Source: Paenibacillus sp. EZ-K15
GTDB taxonomy: Bacteria; Bacillota; Bacilli; Paenibacillales; Paenibacillaceae
Direction: 5' to 3'
Length of the DNA stretch: 64,000 bases
Assembly: GCF_002573715.1 (NCBI RefSeq)
Contig: NZ_PDHM01000005.1
Location: 186,001 to 250,000 of the forward strand
Part shown: positions 8,626 through 17,657 of the stretch, in pieces
Layout of the letters: every line of letters begins with the position of its first letter
How positions within the stretch are numbered: the first letter of the stretch is position 1
Made by a program: the position numbers and the translations under genes
Notes under the pieces: generated by a model
Databases searched by the model: none
Seen by the model: only the letters and a program-made list of their open reading frames with translations
Told to the model about the DNA's origin: nothing

Positions 8626-8663
8626 GCCGGCTGCTGAAGCGATCGACAGCAAGCCGGTTTTTT
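8626..8663 (+). terminator. Intrinsic terminator of copZ
   Basis: GCCGGCTGCTG and CAGCAAGCCGG arms followed by a run of seven T. Confidence 0.85.
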
Positions 8664-8690
8664 TGCGCTGCCATCACCTCCCGCGTGAAC

Positions 8691-8719
8691 TTGCACTGCT
8701 CAAGCCGAAGTTTCATAAT
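8691..8719 (+). promoter_or_regulatory. SigA-type promoter of the nitroreductase gene
   Basis: TTGCAC (8691-8696), 17-base spacer, CATAAT (8714-8719). It lies about 43 bases before the chosen start codon. Confidence 0.55.
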
Positions 8720-8761
8720 AGATGGAACAATTCTTTCAGAGCCTAAGGAGTGGATACCCCG

Positions 8762-9502
8762 ATGAATGATACCCTATCACTTCTGATGAACCATCGATCG
8801 ATTCGTAAATATTCGGATCAGCCCGTGTCCGAGGAGCAGCTTAGGGCAGTTGTGGCAGCAGGTCAGATGGCATCAACCTCAAGCAACGTCCAGGCATACA
8901 GCGTGATTGCCGTTACCGATCCAGAGAAGAAGCAGCGGTTGGCCGCTTTAGCGGGAAATCAGGCGTATATTGTGGAATGCCCGGTATTTCTTGTGTGGTG
9001 CGCGGATCTGTATCGTTTGAAAAAAAGCACAGAGGCGCACGTGGTTGATCAAGAGACGTATGAAGATTCGACCGAGAATTTCATCGTGGCCACGGTGGAT
9101 GCCGCTTTGGCTGCGCAGAATGCCGCGATCGCCGCGGAATCGCTCGGTCTTGGCATCGTGTATATAGGCGGGGTCCGCAACTCCATTGCCGAGTTCTCCG
9201 AGGCTTTGGAACTGCCGGAACTGGTCTATCCGGTATTTGGCATGTGCCTGGGCTACCCGGATCAGGAGCCGGGGCTTCGTCCTCGGCTTCCGGTGGAGGC
9301 TGTTTTGCACCGCGACAGCTATCATCGCGCAGCTATAGAGGAAGTGAAAAACTACGATCGAACCTCTTCCGAATATTTGTCTAAGCGTACCCATGGCAAA
9401 AACAACACGCCATGGTCGGCGCTTTTGGCTAAACGCCTGGCAGAGCCGGTAAGGCTGCACATGAAGGACTTCCTGAAAGGGAAGGGCTTTATGGGGCGTT
9501 AG
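8762..9502 (+). CDS. NfsA/FRP-type FMN-dependent NAD(P)H oxidoreductase (nitroreductase)
   Basis: 246 residues. The N-terminus NHRSIRKYSDQPVSEEQL carries the basic FMN-contacting residues of the nitroreductase superfamily, followed by MASTSSNVQAYSVI. The C-terminal tail (DRTSSEYLSKR) is typical of the NfsA/NfrA flavin-reductase group. It would reduce nitro compounds, quinones or flavins in the cytoplasm using NAD(P)H. I chose ATG 8762, with AAGGAG 11 bases upstream; a GTG at 8750 overlaps that ribosome site. A single-gene unit between the copZ terminator and a repeat-rich region. The physiological substrate cannot be told. Confidence 0.88.
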   Translation: MNDTLSLLMNHRSIRKYSDQPVSEEQLRAVVAAGQMASTSSNVQAYSVIAVTDPEKKQRLAALAGNQAYIVECPVFLVWCADLYRLKKSTEAHVVDQETYEDSTENFIVATVDAALAAQNAAIAAESLGLGIVYIGGVRNSIAEFSEALELPELVYPVFGMCLGYPDQEPGLRPRLPVEAVLHRDSYHRAAIEEVKNYDRTSSEYLSKRTHGKNNTPWSALLAKRLAEPVRLHMKDFLKGKGFMGR

Positions 9503-9584
9503 ACATCATCAGAGAGCGGATACGGCTGTTCTCGTGGGGAATACTCCGGAGGGCACGGCGCTAGGAACTAAGCCCGCCTCGGAA

Positions 9585-9636
9585 CCAATCCCACGCCAGC
9601 GGGCTTCGGAACCAAGCTCGGCTGGCGTGGGATTGG
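9585..9636. repeat. Perfect 16-bp inverted repeat (stem-loop)
   Basis: CCAATCCCACGCCAGC at 9585-9600 is exactly complementary to 9621-9636 around a 20-base loop. No T-run follows on either strand, so it is not an ordinary terminator. The flanks repeat a CGGAACCAA phrase. It lies in the 0.7 kb gene-free stretch 9503-10180. Confidence 0.7.
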
Positions 9637-9724
9637 TGGGGTCGGAGACGCAGTGCTCCGTAAGTTTGCACCGTAGCTTCCAAGCCGCAAGCCGGAACGA
9701 GTTACGGCCCGGCAGTAGCAGTAT

Positions 9725-9910
9725 CGGACCTCAGATCCGTTATTTTCGCTATGGGCTCGTTTTTGCCGGATCTATCGGACACACGTTCCGTTAAGTAGCG
9801 TATAATCCGAAAAATGAGAGCCTTACTCGGTGAATAACGGACCTCATGTCCGCCACCATTCGAGAAATGGTGCTTTTGATCAAAATAAGGTCCGCTGAGT
9901 CCGCTAAAAT
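9725..9910. repeat. Degenerate array of short CGGA-N-TCCG palindromes
   Basis: Four related phrases recur at 9725 (CGGACCTCAGATCCG), 9776 (CGGACACACGTTCCG), 9838 (CGGACCTCATGTCCG) and about 9888 (GGTCCGCTGAGTCCG), spaced 51, 62 and 50 bases. Each has a short palindromic core and the spacers are AT-rich with weak similarity. No coding potential is apparent. Confidence 0.5.
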
Positions 9911-9921
9911 GTGCAACTATT

Positions 9922-9984
9922 TTGTACATCGTGCGCACTGCTCCCTGTGCGCACGATGCGTGGTTCGGGGCATGCTTGGATGAC
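9922..9984. repeat. Intergenic repeat, copy B (first copy at 31-93)
   Basis: Matches 31-93 as described there. It directly follows the palindrome array. Confidence 0.5.
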
Positions 9985-10044
9985 TGGTCGGCGCTAAGCG
10001 TGCCGCAATGTACGACGCTTGAACGGAAGTCATAACACAGAACG

Positions 10045-10094
10045 GGGCTGTCCCAAAAGGTCATGAAATACGGACCAAGGGACAGCCCTTTTTC
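10045..10094 (+). terminator. Terminator-like hairpin
   Basis: GGGCTGTCCC (10045-10054) and GGGACAGCCC (10079-10088), a perfect 10-bp stem with a 24-base loop, then TTTTT on the plus strand. No plus-strand gene lies immediately upstream, so it may protect the end of the minus-strand regulator gene or be part of the repeat region. Confidence 0.6.
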
Positions 10095-10180
10095 AGTGGT
10101 CTCCTTTTATATGGAGATTGCTGATCAGGATGACATGTGTCGGCAAATCCATCTTCTCCGTATGCTGAACCCGGTCCGAT

Positions 10181-12499
10181 TTATTTGCCGATGCCCTGCT
10201 GACGGTATTGTCCGGGCGTGATCCCTTCAAGCTTCTTGAACATTCGATTGAAGTAGGGAGGCTGATATCCTGCGGCTTCCGCAATCTCGTGAATGCGAAG
10301 ATCCGTGGTCAGCAGCAATTCTTTGCAGCGGTTCATGCGCACGGTTGTCAGATAGTCTATATAATTCGTGCCCGTCATCTGCTTAAACGCTTTGCTCAGC
10401 TGGGATACGCTGACACCGGCTTCCATGGCCATGGTATCCAGGGACAGGTCTTGCATCCCGTTTTGCTCGATTTGCTCCAGTACGTTTTCGACCAGCGATT
10501 TCATGGAGCTGTTGAAATTTTTTGTTAACTGATCGAGGTAGGGTTCGATGATTTCTTTCTGGAACCAGGTCACGCAGGCCTTCGGGTCGCGAAGCAGGGA
10601 CAGCTGTTCCTGCAGATTGGAGAAATTGTACACCTGATATGGATTTAAGCCAGCCTGCAGCATGGACCGGTGAACGCTTGTGATTAACCGCATGAGGCCA
10701 TGGTGGACATGCCACTCCGAGCCTCCCCCGGCTTGAAGCGCCGTTACGAAGCGGCTCAGGGAACGCAGCGCATCCCCCTGAAGCCCAAGATTCAAGGTGT
10801 GAATGAAATCCTGCTCCAACTCCAGCGGAAAGTCGATCCAGTCGTTTTTCTGGGAAAGCACGGTTTCTGCTTCCAGCAGTTGACTGCCTGCATCAAAGGA
10901 CCGGTAATGCAGCGCCCGCTTGGCCTGTTCGAGAATATGGGGAACATCGGTCCAGGTTGAGCTTGGTCCTCCCAAGACGATGGTTGCCGACATGCGGAGC
11001 GTATCGCGCAAAGCCCGCATGATCTGATCGCACAGCTGCCTCATTAAACGCGTCTGTTCATCGGCTTGATGGGAAGCCGGAACGATCAGGATGACGCCGA
11101 AGGAGCCGTCAAAGAAATTGATGGGATGCATATATGCGCTTATGTCCTCTGCCAGCTCCTGGATCACGTTCAGCGCGGCATAGGTGAGAAGATGCTGATC
11201 GTTTTCCGTCAGAGGCGTCCGATCCTCCCCGTGAGTATGCTGCTGAAGCACGATGGCCGAGAACTGTTTATCGGTAATGTCTAGATCCATCTCTTGCAGC
11301 TTGAGCACGTATTCGGGCTCCGTCAGGTGGGCGGCTTGTCCACTCAAAAATTGATTGATATAAGCCTCCCTGATCGCGGGCAAGGATCGCTTCCATTGGC
11401 TTTGAAGCGTATCATGCGAGAACCGGTACTGCTCCCACTCGTGTTCAATATAATCAAGCTCATTGTATCGCGAGCTCGGTTTGGCCAGATCACCGCCAAT
11501 CATATTCAGCATCTTGCTTATAGGACGATACATGCTCTTAGAGGCAAACCAGCTCACAGCCAGTGATGCCGCAAGCGCAAAAGCAAAGCAAATCAGAATG
11601 ATATGGGTATACGGCTTCGTTGGAGCAATGATCTTGGATTGCGGCGTACCTGAAACATAGGTCCAATTTTGTTGCATTTTTTCGAATTGAACGGTATTCA
11701 CCAGCAACACATCCTGGTCCACCGGAACCTTCAACCGCAAATGATTCGCACTTCGGGCATTCTCCGGAAGCTTCAGCTGTTCCTGAATCGCGCTCATCGC
11801 CTTCGGCATGTTGCGGCTCATTCCCGACTCCCCGATGACGTGACCATGGTCGTCCAGCAGGAATGAGAGATTCTCGCTATTGCGAATGACGTGCAGCTTC
11901 GACGGATCAATATAGATGACGATCGCGCCGTAGGGCGTATGACCGTTGAAGGGAAGTCGCATGACGAGCGCGTGGGAGGACTTATCCTTGTTAAAAGGCC
12001 GCTCCAGATCATGGACCCAGAACATGTCCGTATCTCCTTCCATGAGCTTGTTGAAGTTTAACGCATCCTGTTCCTGATCCAGCGTCCGCAGGCCGAGATC
12101 AGGCTCCATGATTTTATTTTGCTTTTTGATATAGAGATAGACCTGATCCACCAGGGGATCGGCATTCCCCACCAGGTTGAGCGTACTGAACAGCTCGTTT
12201 GTCTCCTCGACATTCGATACAAAGTCCATATCCGACAACGAAGGCTTGAAATGGGGCTTCACCACCATATTGAGGGCGTAGTGGACCAACTGGGTGAATT
12301 GCTCGTCGACTTGTCTCGCAGCGTCAACCAGGGCTTCTTCGTTCCGCTGCTGATATTGGTTAATCATATGCTGGTTGCCCACATAAAGGTAAACGGCCGT
12401 AATGGCCGAGATGGGGAGGCATGTTAACAACACGGCCAGCGCGATGCTTCTCCAATACATAATACCTTTGAAAACGGATTCATGATTCTGTTGCCTCAT
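10181..12499 (-). CDS. Membrane-anchored AraC-family transcriptional regulator
   Basis: 772 residues. Membrane segments lie near residues 17-39 and 300-325, flanking an extracytoplasmic sensor domain (containing VYLYIKKQNKIM and GAIVIYIDPSKL, Cache-like). A cytoplasmic middle region leads to a C-terminal pair of helix-turn-helix motifs (LSLDTMAMEAGVSVSQLSKA, then IHEIAEAAGYQPPYFNRMF) of AraC type. This one-piece transmembrane sensor-regulator layout is common in Paenibacillus beside sugar ABC transporters. It is divergent from the ABC operon at 12878-16395 and most likely activates it when an oligosaccharide is present. Start 12499 is preceded by AGGGGGTTAAAGTA. Confidence 0.85.
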   Translation of the reverse strand: MRQQNHESVFKGIMYWRSIALAVLLTCLPISAITAVYLYVGNQHMINQYQQRNEEALVDAARQVDEQFTQLVHYALNMVVKPHFKPSLSDMDFVSNVEETNELFSTLNLVGNADPLVDQVYLYIKKQNKIMEPDLGLRTLDQEQDALNFNKLMEGDTDMFWVHDLERPFNKDKSSHALVMRLPFNGHTPYGAIVIYIDPSKLHVIRNSENLSFLLDDHGHVIGESGMSRNMPKAMSAIQEQLKLPENARSANHLRLKVPVDQDVLLVNTVQFEKMQQNWTYVSGTPQSKIIAPTKPYTHIILICFAFALAASLAVSWFASKSMYRPISKMLNMIGGDLAKPSSRYNELDYIEHEWEQYRFSHDTLQSQWKRSLPAIREAYINQFLSGQAAHLTEPEYVLKLQEMDLDITDKQFSAIVLQQHTHGEDRTPLTENDQHLLTYAALNVIQELAEDISAYMHPINFFDGSFGVILIVPASHQADEQTRLMRQLCDQIMRALRDTLRMSATIVLGGPSSTWTDVPHILEQAKRALHYRSFDAGSQLLEAETVLSQKNDWIDFPLELEQDFIHTLNLGLQGDALRSLSRFVTALQAGGGSEWHVHHGLMRLITSVHRSMLQAGLNPYQVYNFSNLQEQLSLLRDPKACVTWFQKEIIEPYLDQLTKNFNSSMKSLVENVLEQIEQNGMQDLSLDTMAMEAGVSVSQLSKAFKQMTGTNYIDYLTTVRMNRCKELLLTTDLRIHEIAEAAGYQPPYFNRMFKKLEGITPGQYRQQGIGK

Positions 12500-12668
12500 T
12501 ACTTTAACCCCCTGTTGGCATAGACAAATCAAAGGCTTAATCAAAGCGAGCCGGTAAATGATTACATACTATCATAGCGAATGAGTGGATGAGTTGAAAA
12601 GATCATATCTTCCTAATTGAGGCTGGGTCAACGTTATCGATTAACCGAATCGGACGTTTATTCGTCGT

Positions 12669-12786
12669 GGAAAAAAAGTGCAATACGAGGAAACGAAAGG
12701 TTCCTCAATGCCGTAGATACCAAGCATTTCCTTGTGTTGCGTATTGAATGGATGGGGGGTTGGGAACGGCGGAAAAAAAGTGGAAT
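12669..12786. promoter_or_regulatory. Paired direct repeats in the AraC/ABC divergent region
   Basis: GGAAAAAAAGTGCAAT at 12669-12684 recurs as GGAAAAAAAGTGGAAT at 12771-12786, 102 bases apart. The surrounding divergent region 12500-12877 has no gene I can support. The repeats are candidates for binding by the membrane AraC regulator. Confidence 0.4.
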
Positions 12787-12798
12787 TGCAGGGAATGT

Positions 12799-12812
12799 TG
12801 CAAGCGTTTACA
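12799..12812 (+). promoter_or_regulatory. CcpA/LacI-type operator (cre) before the sugar ABC operon
   Basis: TGCAAGCGTTTACA matches the cre pattern TGNAANCGNWNNCA at every fixed position. It lies 66 bases before the first permease gene and suggests carbon catabolite control. Confidence 0.6.
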
Positions 12813-12877
12813 TTAGAACTACATTCCGTGAACGGTATGTTGAACGAGATGACAAGGCTGAAAGTGAGGGAGTATCG

Positions 12878-13858
12878 ATGAAAGCACAAGAAACCGTTCA
12901 GTCGGCAAAAGGAAGCGGGAGTCCCCCCATTCCCGTGAGATCCAAAACGAAGTGGGGGCGGATATGGTCCGATGTTGTGCGCGACAAGTATTTGTACGTG
13001 CTGGCCTTGCCGGGTCTGATCTTTTTTATCATTTTCAAATATATTCCGATCACGAATCTCGTAATTGCCTTCCAGGAGTATTCTCCATACTTTGGGGTGC
13101 TCGGAAGCCCCTGGGTAGGGTTTGAGCATTTCACCCGGTTTTTCTCCAATCATGATTTCTGGATGCTGCTGCGTAATACGCTGGCGATCAGTTTTCTGAG
13201 CTTGATTTTCTTTTTCCCGGCACCGATCATTTTATCTTTGATGCTGAATGAAGTGCGAAACTCTTTCTATAAGCGGACGATTCAATCCCTGGTGTACATC
13301 CCCCATTTTTTATCCTGGGTATTGATCTACGGTCTAACCTACCTCATGTTCTCGCAATCGGAGGGCTTGTTTAATAAGTGGCTCATCTCGATGGATTGGG
13401 AGACAATCGATATTCTCTCCAACCCGAACTACTTCTGGGGTATGCTGACGGGACAATCCATCTGGAAGGAAGTCGGGTGGGGGACCATCATCTTTCTCGC
13501 GGCTATCGCTGGAGTGGACCCGCAATTATATGAAGCAGCCGTCATGGATGGTGCGGGCCGAATGAGACGGATGTGGCATATTACCCTGCCGGCGATGCGC
13601 AACGTGATCCTGATTCTGTTGATTCTCCGTCTGGGAACGATTCTGGATACGGGATTCGAACAGATTTATCTGATGATGAATGCACCTGTTACCAATGTAG
13701 CCGAAGTATTCGATACCTATGTATACCGGGTGGGGATTCGGCAGGGAGAGTTCAGCTACAGTACGGCCATCGGATTGTTCAAATCGATTGTCGGCGTCAT
13801 CCTGGTGGTCACGGCCAACCGGTTGGCGAGACGGTACGGTCAAGAAAGCTTGTACTAA
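12878..13858 (+). CDS. Carbohydrate ABC transporter permease (LplB/MalF-like)
   Basis: 326 residues with six membrane segments. The binding-protein-dependent permease loop is visible as YEAAVMDGAGRMRRMWHITLPAM (EAA motif, contacts the ATPase). The N-terminal region LYVLALPGLIFFIIFKYIPI is typical of the LplB group. It forms the membrane channel with the permease encoded next. Start 12878 is set by GAGGGAGTATCG; the open frame extends upstream without a ribosome site. As usual for this group no ATPase gene is in the operon, so a shared MsmX-type ATPase elsewhere is likely. Confidence 0.9.
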   Translation: MKAQETVQSAKGSGSPPIPVRSKTKWGRIWSDVVRDKYLYVLALPGLIFFIIFKYIPITNLVIAFQEYSPYFGVLGSPWVGFEHFTRFFSNHDFWMLLRNTLAISFLSLIFFFPAPIILSLMLNEVRNSFYKRTIQSLVYIPHFLSWVLIYGLTYLMFSQSEGLFNKWLISMDWETIDILSNPNYFWGMLTGQSIWKEVGWGTIIFLAAIAGVDPQLYEAAVMDGAGRMRRMWHITLPAMRNVILILLILRLGTILDTGFEQIYLMMNAPVTNVAEVFDTYVYRVGIRQGEFSYSTAIGLFKSIVGVILVVTANRLARRYGQESLY

Positions 13859-13890
13859 AGGATGGGCGAAGAGACAAGGAGGAGTAAAAC

Positions 13891-14775
13891 ATGCATGAGA
13901 AAGGATGGAAAACCAGGCTGTTCGGTTTTGTGAATAACGGACTGCTGCTGATCATCGGTTTGGCAACGATATTTCCGATTTACTATACCGTTATTTTGTC
14001 GTTTACCGATCCGGTGGAATATTATCAACGAAGCTTGATATTATGGCCGCGGGTTTGGACGCTGGATGCTTACAAGCATTTACTGTCCAACGGATTGTTT
14101 GTCACCTCGATTTCCGTGAGCGTGTTCCTGGCTACGGTCGGCACGCTGCTCAGCCTGCTTGTTACCGGGGGCTTGGCTTATGCGGTGTCCCGCAAACGCC
14201 TTCGGTTTCGCAAGGGCATCATGATTATGATCTTAATCACCTTTCTCTTTACGCCGGGATTGGTGCCGCTGTATTTGGTCGTCCGCAATGTGGGACTCAT
14301 TGACAGCGTCTGGTCGCTGATCCTGCCGAGCTTGACCAGCGCATGGTATGTGCTGCTCATGAAGGGATTCTTCGACAGTATTCCGGAAAGTCTGGAGGAA
14401 GCCGCGATGATCGACGGCTCAAATGATATCGGCGTATTCTGGCGAATCATTCTGCCGTTGTCGCTGCCAGCGTTAGTGGCTTTTGGATTGTTCTTTGCGG
14501 TCGGCTATTGGAATACGTATTTCAACGCACTGATGTTTATTAACGACCAGAAGATGTGGCCGCTGCAAGTATTGCTGCAAAATATGCTTGTGGACCCAAC
14601 AACGATGGGATCGGGGAGCGGCGGCGGATTCGCCTTCCAAGTGAACCGTCCCGTCCCAACAGAAACGTTGAAGATGGCGGCGGTCGTGATTGCAACCGTT
14701 CCGATCATGTTAGTGTATCCATTCCTGCAGAAGCACTTCGCCAAAGGAGCGATGGTAGGCTCTGTCAAGGAATGA
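13891..14775 (+). CDS. Carbohydrate ABC transporter permease (LplC/YtcP-like)
   Basis: 294 residues with six membrane segments. The EAA loop is PESLEEAAMIDGSNDIG followed by FWRIILPLSLPAL. The ending KGAMVGSVKE is characteristic of the YtcP/LplC permeases. It pairs with the upstream permease, 32 bases away, and has a strong AGGAGGAGTAAAAC ribosome site. The substrate is probably an oligosaccharide, but cannot be specified. Confidence 0.9.
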   Translation: MHEKGWKTRLFGFVNNGLLLIIGLATIFPIYYTVILSFTDPVEYYQRSLILWPRVWTLDAYKHLLSNGLFVTSISVSVFLATVGTLLSLLVTGGLAYAVSRKRLRFRKGIMIMILITFLFTPGLVPLYLVVRNVGLIDSVWSLILPSLTSAWYVLLMKGFFDSIPESLEEAAMIDGSNDIGVFWRIILPLSLPALVAFGLFFAVGYWNTYFNALMFINDQKMWPLQVLLQNMLVDPTTMGSGSGGGFAFQVNRPVPTETLKMAAVVIATVPIMLVYPFLQKHFAKGAMVGSVKE

Positions 14776-14841
14776 AACGATATACGGTCTAACTGCCATC
14801 ATGCTCAGTCAGACGAGATGTAACATTAAAAGGGAGGTCTA

Positions 14842-16395
14842 ATGATGAAAAAAAAGGAAACCAAGCCGGGCAAGTCGTTATTAAAAATGTCGGGGGTGCT
14901 GCTCTTGGCAAGCTCGCTCTTGCTTAGCGCATGCGGCAGCCGAGACGGAAGTGCACCGAGCGATAACGGAGGCGGAACAGACAGCAGTGAACCAACCAGC
15001 ATTACGATACAGACCCTGAATTATGCCACCGAATTCATAGACAACAACAATGTACTATGGAAAGAGCTTGAGAAACGCACCAATACCAAGCTGAATATTA
15101 CGTGGCTGTCGCCGTCCACGGCCGAAGAGAAGATCAATGTCATGCTTGCATCCGGGGATCTTCCGGAGGTTACTTTCGTGGAGACGATGCAGAACCCGCA
15201 GCTGCAGAAAATGCTGAAGCAGGGCGTCTTCTGGGATCTGACGCCGTTTCTTAAAGACTATCCGAATTTGAACCGCGAAGAACTGAAAGAAATGTGGGAA
15301 ATCACCAAGGTGGATGGCAAGAACATCGTCATTCCTCGTTATTATCCTAGCTATGGCGGCGGAGTGTTCCCGATGATCCGCAAGGACTGGCTGGATGCCC
15401 TTCAGCTGGAAACGCCCAAAACGCTGGATGAGTTCCATAACGTGTTAAAGGCTTTTAAGGAACAGGATCCGAATGGTAATGGACAGGCGGATGAGATTCC
15501 ATATGCCGCAAATCCGGGGGCTCTCGCTTATATTTATAATGTATTTAATGAAACGCAAGGGTCCTGGAAGCTTCAACCCGATAATACCCTGACTCCGATT
15601 ATGACGTCGGACGAGTCAAGGGAGGCCATGCTGTGGATCAAACAGGCTTATGACGAGGGCTTGTTCCCCAAAGATTTCGCGATCATGAAGTTCTCGCAGG
15701 TGATGGACACGATGCGAAGCGCCAAGGCAGGGGTAGGGGGCATGTCCATGAACCATGCCTGGGTGACCGGCGAAGCCGTGAAAGGCGTTGACCCTAAGGC
15801 GGATCTGATGCCGCTTGCTTACTTGGAGAATGCAAACGGGGTGAAGTATACGCCTTCAGGATCGCCGTACTATGGAGTGTACCTGATTCCGAAGAAAGTG
15901 CCGGAGGCGAAAGTAAAGAAAATCCTCGAGTTTTTCGATTACGGTTATAGTCAAGAAGGCAATGAGATGCTGACCTACGGAATCGAAGGTGTCCATTACA
16001 ATGTGGAGAACGGGAAGAAGGTTGCAACGCCGCAGGCCGCCGTGGATAAGACGGGTGACGGCAACTTGAACAATATGATTCACCTCGTCAGCGACGATAT
16101 GGCCATCAGCGCGGTAGGGATGCCGGATGAAGTATATGAGCGGAACGTAGAGATTGTCACAGAGCGCAAGACGGTCAAGGTTCCTAATCCTTCGGGAGAG
16201 CTGTATTCGGAAGCCTACAACAAATACTATCCCGAGATTTCCAAGAAGGTGGAGGATATGCGGGTCATGGTCATTACGGGCAAAGAACCGGTTGAATCGT
16301 ACGATAAGCTGATTGAAACGATTAAGAGTGACCCGAAGATGAAGGAAATTACAGACGAGATGTCAAAGGCATATCAGGAGAAGTACGTTAAATAA
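14842..16395 (+). CDS. Extracellular solute-binding lipoprotein of the sugar ABC transporter
   Basis: 517 residues. A lipoprotein signal peptide ends in the lipobox LLSAC with Cys31 as the lipidation site, then a low-complexity Gly/Ser/Asp linker. The remainder is a family-1 extracellular solute-binding fold of the large LplA/YtcQ type (KINVMLASGDLPEVTFVE near 90-110). It captures the sugar outside the membrane and delivers it to the two permeases. It is the last gene of the operon; a terminator follows at once. Confidence 0.9.
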   Translation: MMKKKETKPGKSLLKMSGVLLLASSLLLSACGSRDGSAPSDNGGGTDSSEPTSITIQTLNYATEFIDNNNVLWKELEKRTNTKLNITWLSPSTAEEKINVMLASGDLPEVTFVETMQNPQLQKMLKQGVFWDLTPFLKDYPNLNREELKEMWEITKVDGKNIVIPRYYPSYGGGVFPMIRKDWLDALQLETPKTLDEFHNVLKAFKEQDPNGNGQADEIPYAANPGALAYIYNVFNETQGSWKLQPDNTLTPIMTSDESREAMLWIKQAYDEGLFPKDFAIMKFSQVMDTMRSAKAGVGGMSMNHAWVTGEAVKGVDPKADLMPLAYLENANGVKYTPSGSPYYGVYLIPKKVPEAKVKKILEFFDYGYSQEGNEMLTYGIEGVHYNVENGKKVATPQAAVDKTGDGNLNNMIHLVSDDMAISAVGMPDEVYERNVEIVTERKTVKVPNPSGELYSEAYNKYYPEISKKVEDMRVMVITGKEPVESYDKLIETIKSDPKMKEITDEMSKAYQEKYVK

Positions 16396-16406
16396 GGAAA
16401 TCCAAA

Positions 16407-16440
16407 ACCACAATGCTGCAACTTGCATTGTGGTTTTTTG
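16407..16440 (+). terminator. Intrinsic terminator of the sugar ABC operon
   Basis: ACCACAATGC and GCATTGTGGT arms with an 8-base loop, followed by TTTTT. Confidence 0.9.
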
Positions 16441-16552
16441 GCGTGAATAACAGGAAAAGCCTCTCTATGTTATATTTCTGATGTCTAATATTAAACATCC
16501 TATAATTTTACATTAAAGCATAAAATATTACATGAGGGGAGGATATAAAGTC

Positions 16553-16729
16553 ATGGAAACGAAGGAAGGCATAAAGTTTAATATCGAGCAAGAACGGCAT
16601 AAGCTTCATAAGATGAAGCAGCGGTATCGTGATTTTAACCATCCTAAAGTCCTCGGTCAATCGATCGTGCTTGATGAGTTGATTAATCAATATAACCGAT
16701 TTCTTAAAGAAAACAAGCCGATTGCGTAA
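16553..16729 (+). CDS. Spo0E-like aspartyl-phosphate phosphatase
   Basis: 58 residues. Two helices are predicted, with the signature region VLGQSIVLDELINQYNRF corresponding to the SQELD motif of the Spo0E family (here SIVLD; the acidic catalytic Asp is kept, two motif positions differ). Family members dephosphorylate Spo0A~P in the cytoplasm and so delay sporulation. I chose ATG 16553, preceded by GGGGAGGATATAAAGTC; an ATG 21 bases upstream overlaps the ribosome site. It stands alone. Function is inferred from size and motif. Confidence 0.7.
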   Translation: METKEGIKFNIEQERHKLHKMKQRYRDFNHPKVLGQSIVLDELINQYNRFLKENKPIA

Positions 16730-16761
16730 ACAACCGACTTAAAGCTGAATGAAGATTCTTT

Positions 16762-17577
16762 TTATAGATCGTAAAGTCTCGCGGCGTTCTCATAAAAAAT
16801 CATGCGAGCCTCGGATATGGACAGCCCCTGAAGCTCCGCCCATGCCGCAGCCACAGCAGCCGTCATCCGAGGATGGGTCATCTGTCCGGTGAACGGACCT
16901 TCGAACGGCCAAGGACCATCGGTTTCGGTCATGACGAGATGATCCGGATACCTACATGCCATATCACGAATTTCTTCCTCATAGAGGATGTCAGGCGTGA
17001 AGGAAATATAGTATCCGTTACTGGCCATCCGCTGCAAGGTGTCACGGGAGCCCTTGAACCAATGGAAATGGGCACGAGTGATGCCGTATTTTTCGAGCAA
17101 ATCACATGCGATATCCGCATCTTCATATACAGCGTGCAGAATCACCGGTTTATGATGCTTTTTAGCAAATGCTATAAATTGCTCCAATAGATAGGCGTAA
17201 GGGCGGTTATCCCAAGGTCGGCCCTCCGATTCAGCCTCCAGCCTGGTGTAATAGGGGAGACCCACCTCTCCTACGGCAACCATCTCATCGGCATGCTCTG
17301 CCATCCAATCCAGCAGCTCTTCGGTTTCGTTAGCGGAAGGGAGGGGCTGCTCCGGATGATAACCGAAAGCCGGCCGCACCATCGGTCCGTACTGCCTGGC
17401 CAGCTCCAGGTTTTCCTTGCAGGAAGCCAGATGCATGGAGACGGAGATAACGGATTGAACCTCATGATGACGGATATCCGCGAGAATCGCTTGTTGATCG
17501 GATAACGAATAGCTGTCCAGATGAATATGAGTATCCAACAGTGGGAAATTGGCTTCACTTTGCGTGAATGATTTCAT
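16762..17577 (-). CDS. TatD-family metal-dependent hydrolase
   Basis: 271 residues, a TIM-barrel amidohydrolase of the TatD group. Metal-ligand motifs are visible in order: LLDTHIHLD at the N-terminus, VGEVGLPYY, PVILHAVYEDA, and MTETDGPWPF near the C-terminus. Relatives are DNases or hydrolases of unclear substrate. It is the last gene of the thiamine-precursor operon, 80 bases after thiZ, so a role in pyrimidine salvage is possible, but only the context supports that. Start ATG 17577 follows GCGAGGTTATGTAACG. Confidence 0.75.
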   Translation of the reverse strand: MKSFTQSEANFPLLDTHIHLDSYSLSDQQAILADIRHHEVQSVISVSMHLASCKENLELARQYGPMVRPAFGYHPEQPLPSANETEELLDWMAEHADEMVAVGEVGLPYYTRLEAESEGRPWDNRPYAYLLEQFIAFAKKHHKPVILHAVYEDADIACDLLEKYGITRAHFHWFKGSRDTLQRMASNGYYISFTPDILYEEEIRDMACRYPDHLVMTETDGPWPFEGPFTGQMTHPRMTAAVAAAWAELQGLSISEARMIFYENAARLYDL

Positions 17578-17657
17578 CGTTACATAACCTCGCTTGTAAG
17601 CTTCCACGAAGCGCTTGGCTAATCATGGATGTATGTATTTCCGCTGACCTTCATCGG

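Noticed and set aside
8700..8761. GTG 8750 as start of the nitroreductase
   Set aside because: It overlaps the ribosome binding site AAGGAG; ATG 8762 has normal spacing.
9534..9794. Plus-strand frame of 86 codons
   Set aside because: Lies over the 16-bp inverted repeat and palindrome array; composition follows the repeats, not a protein.
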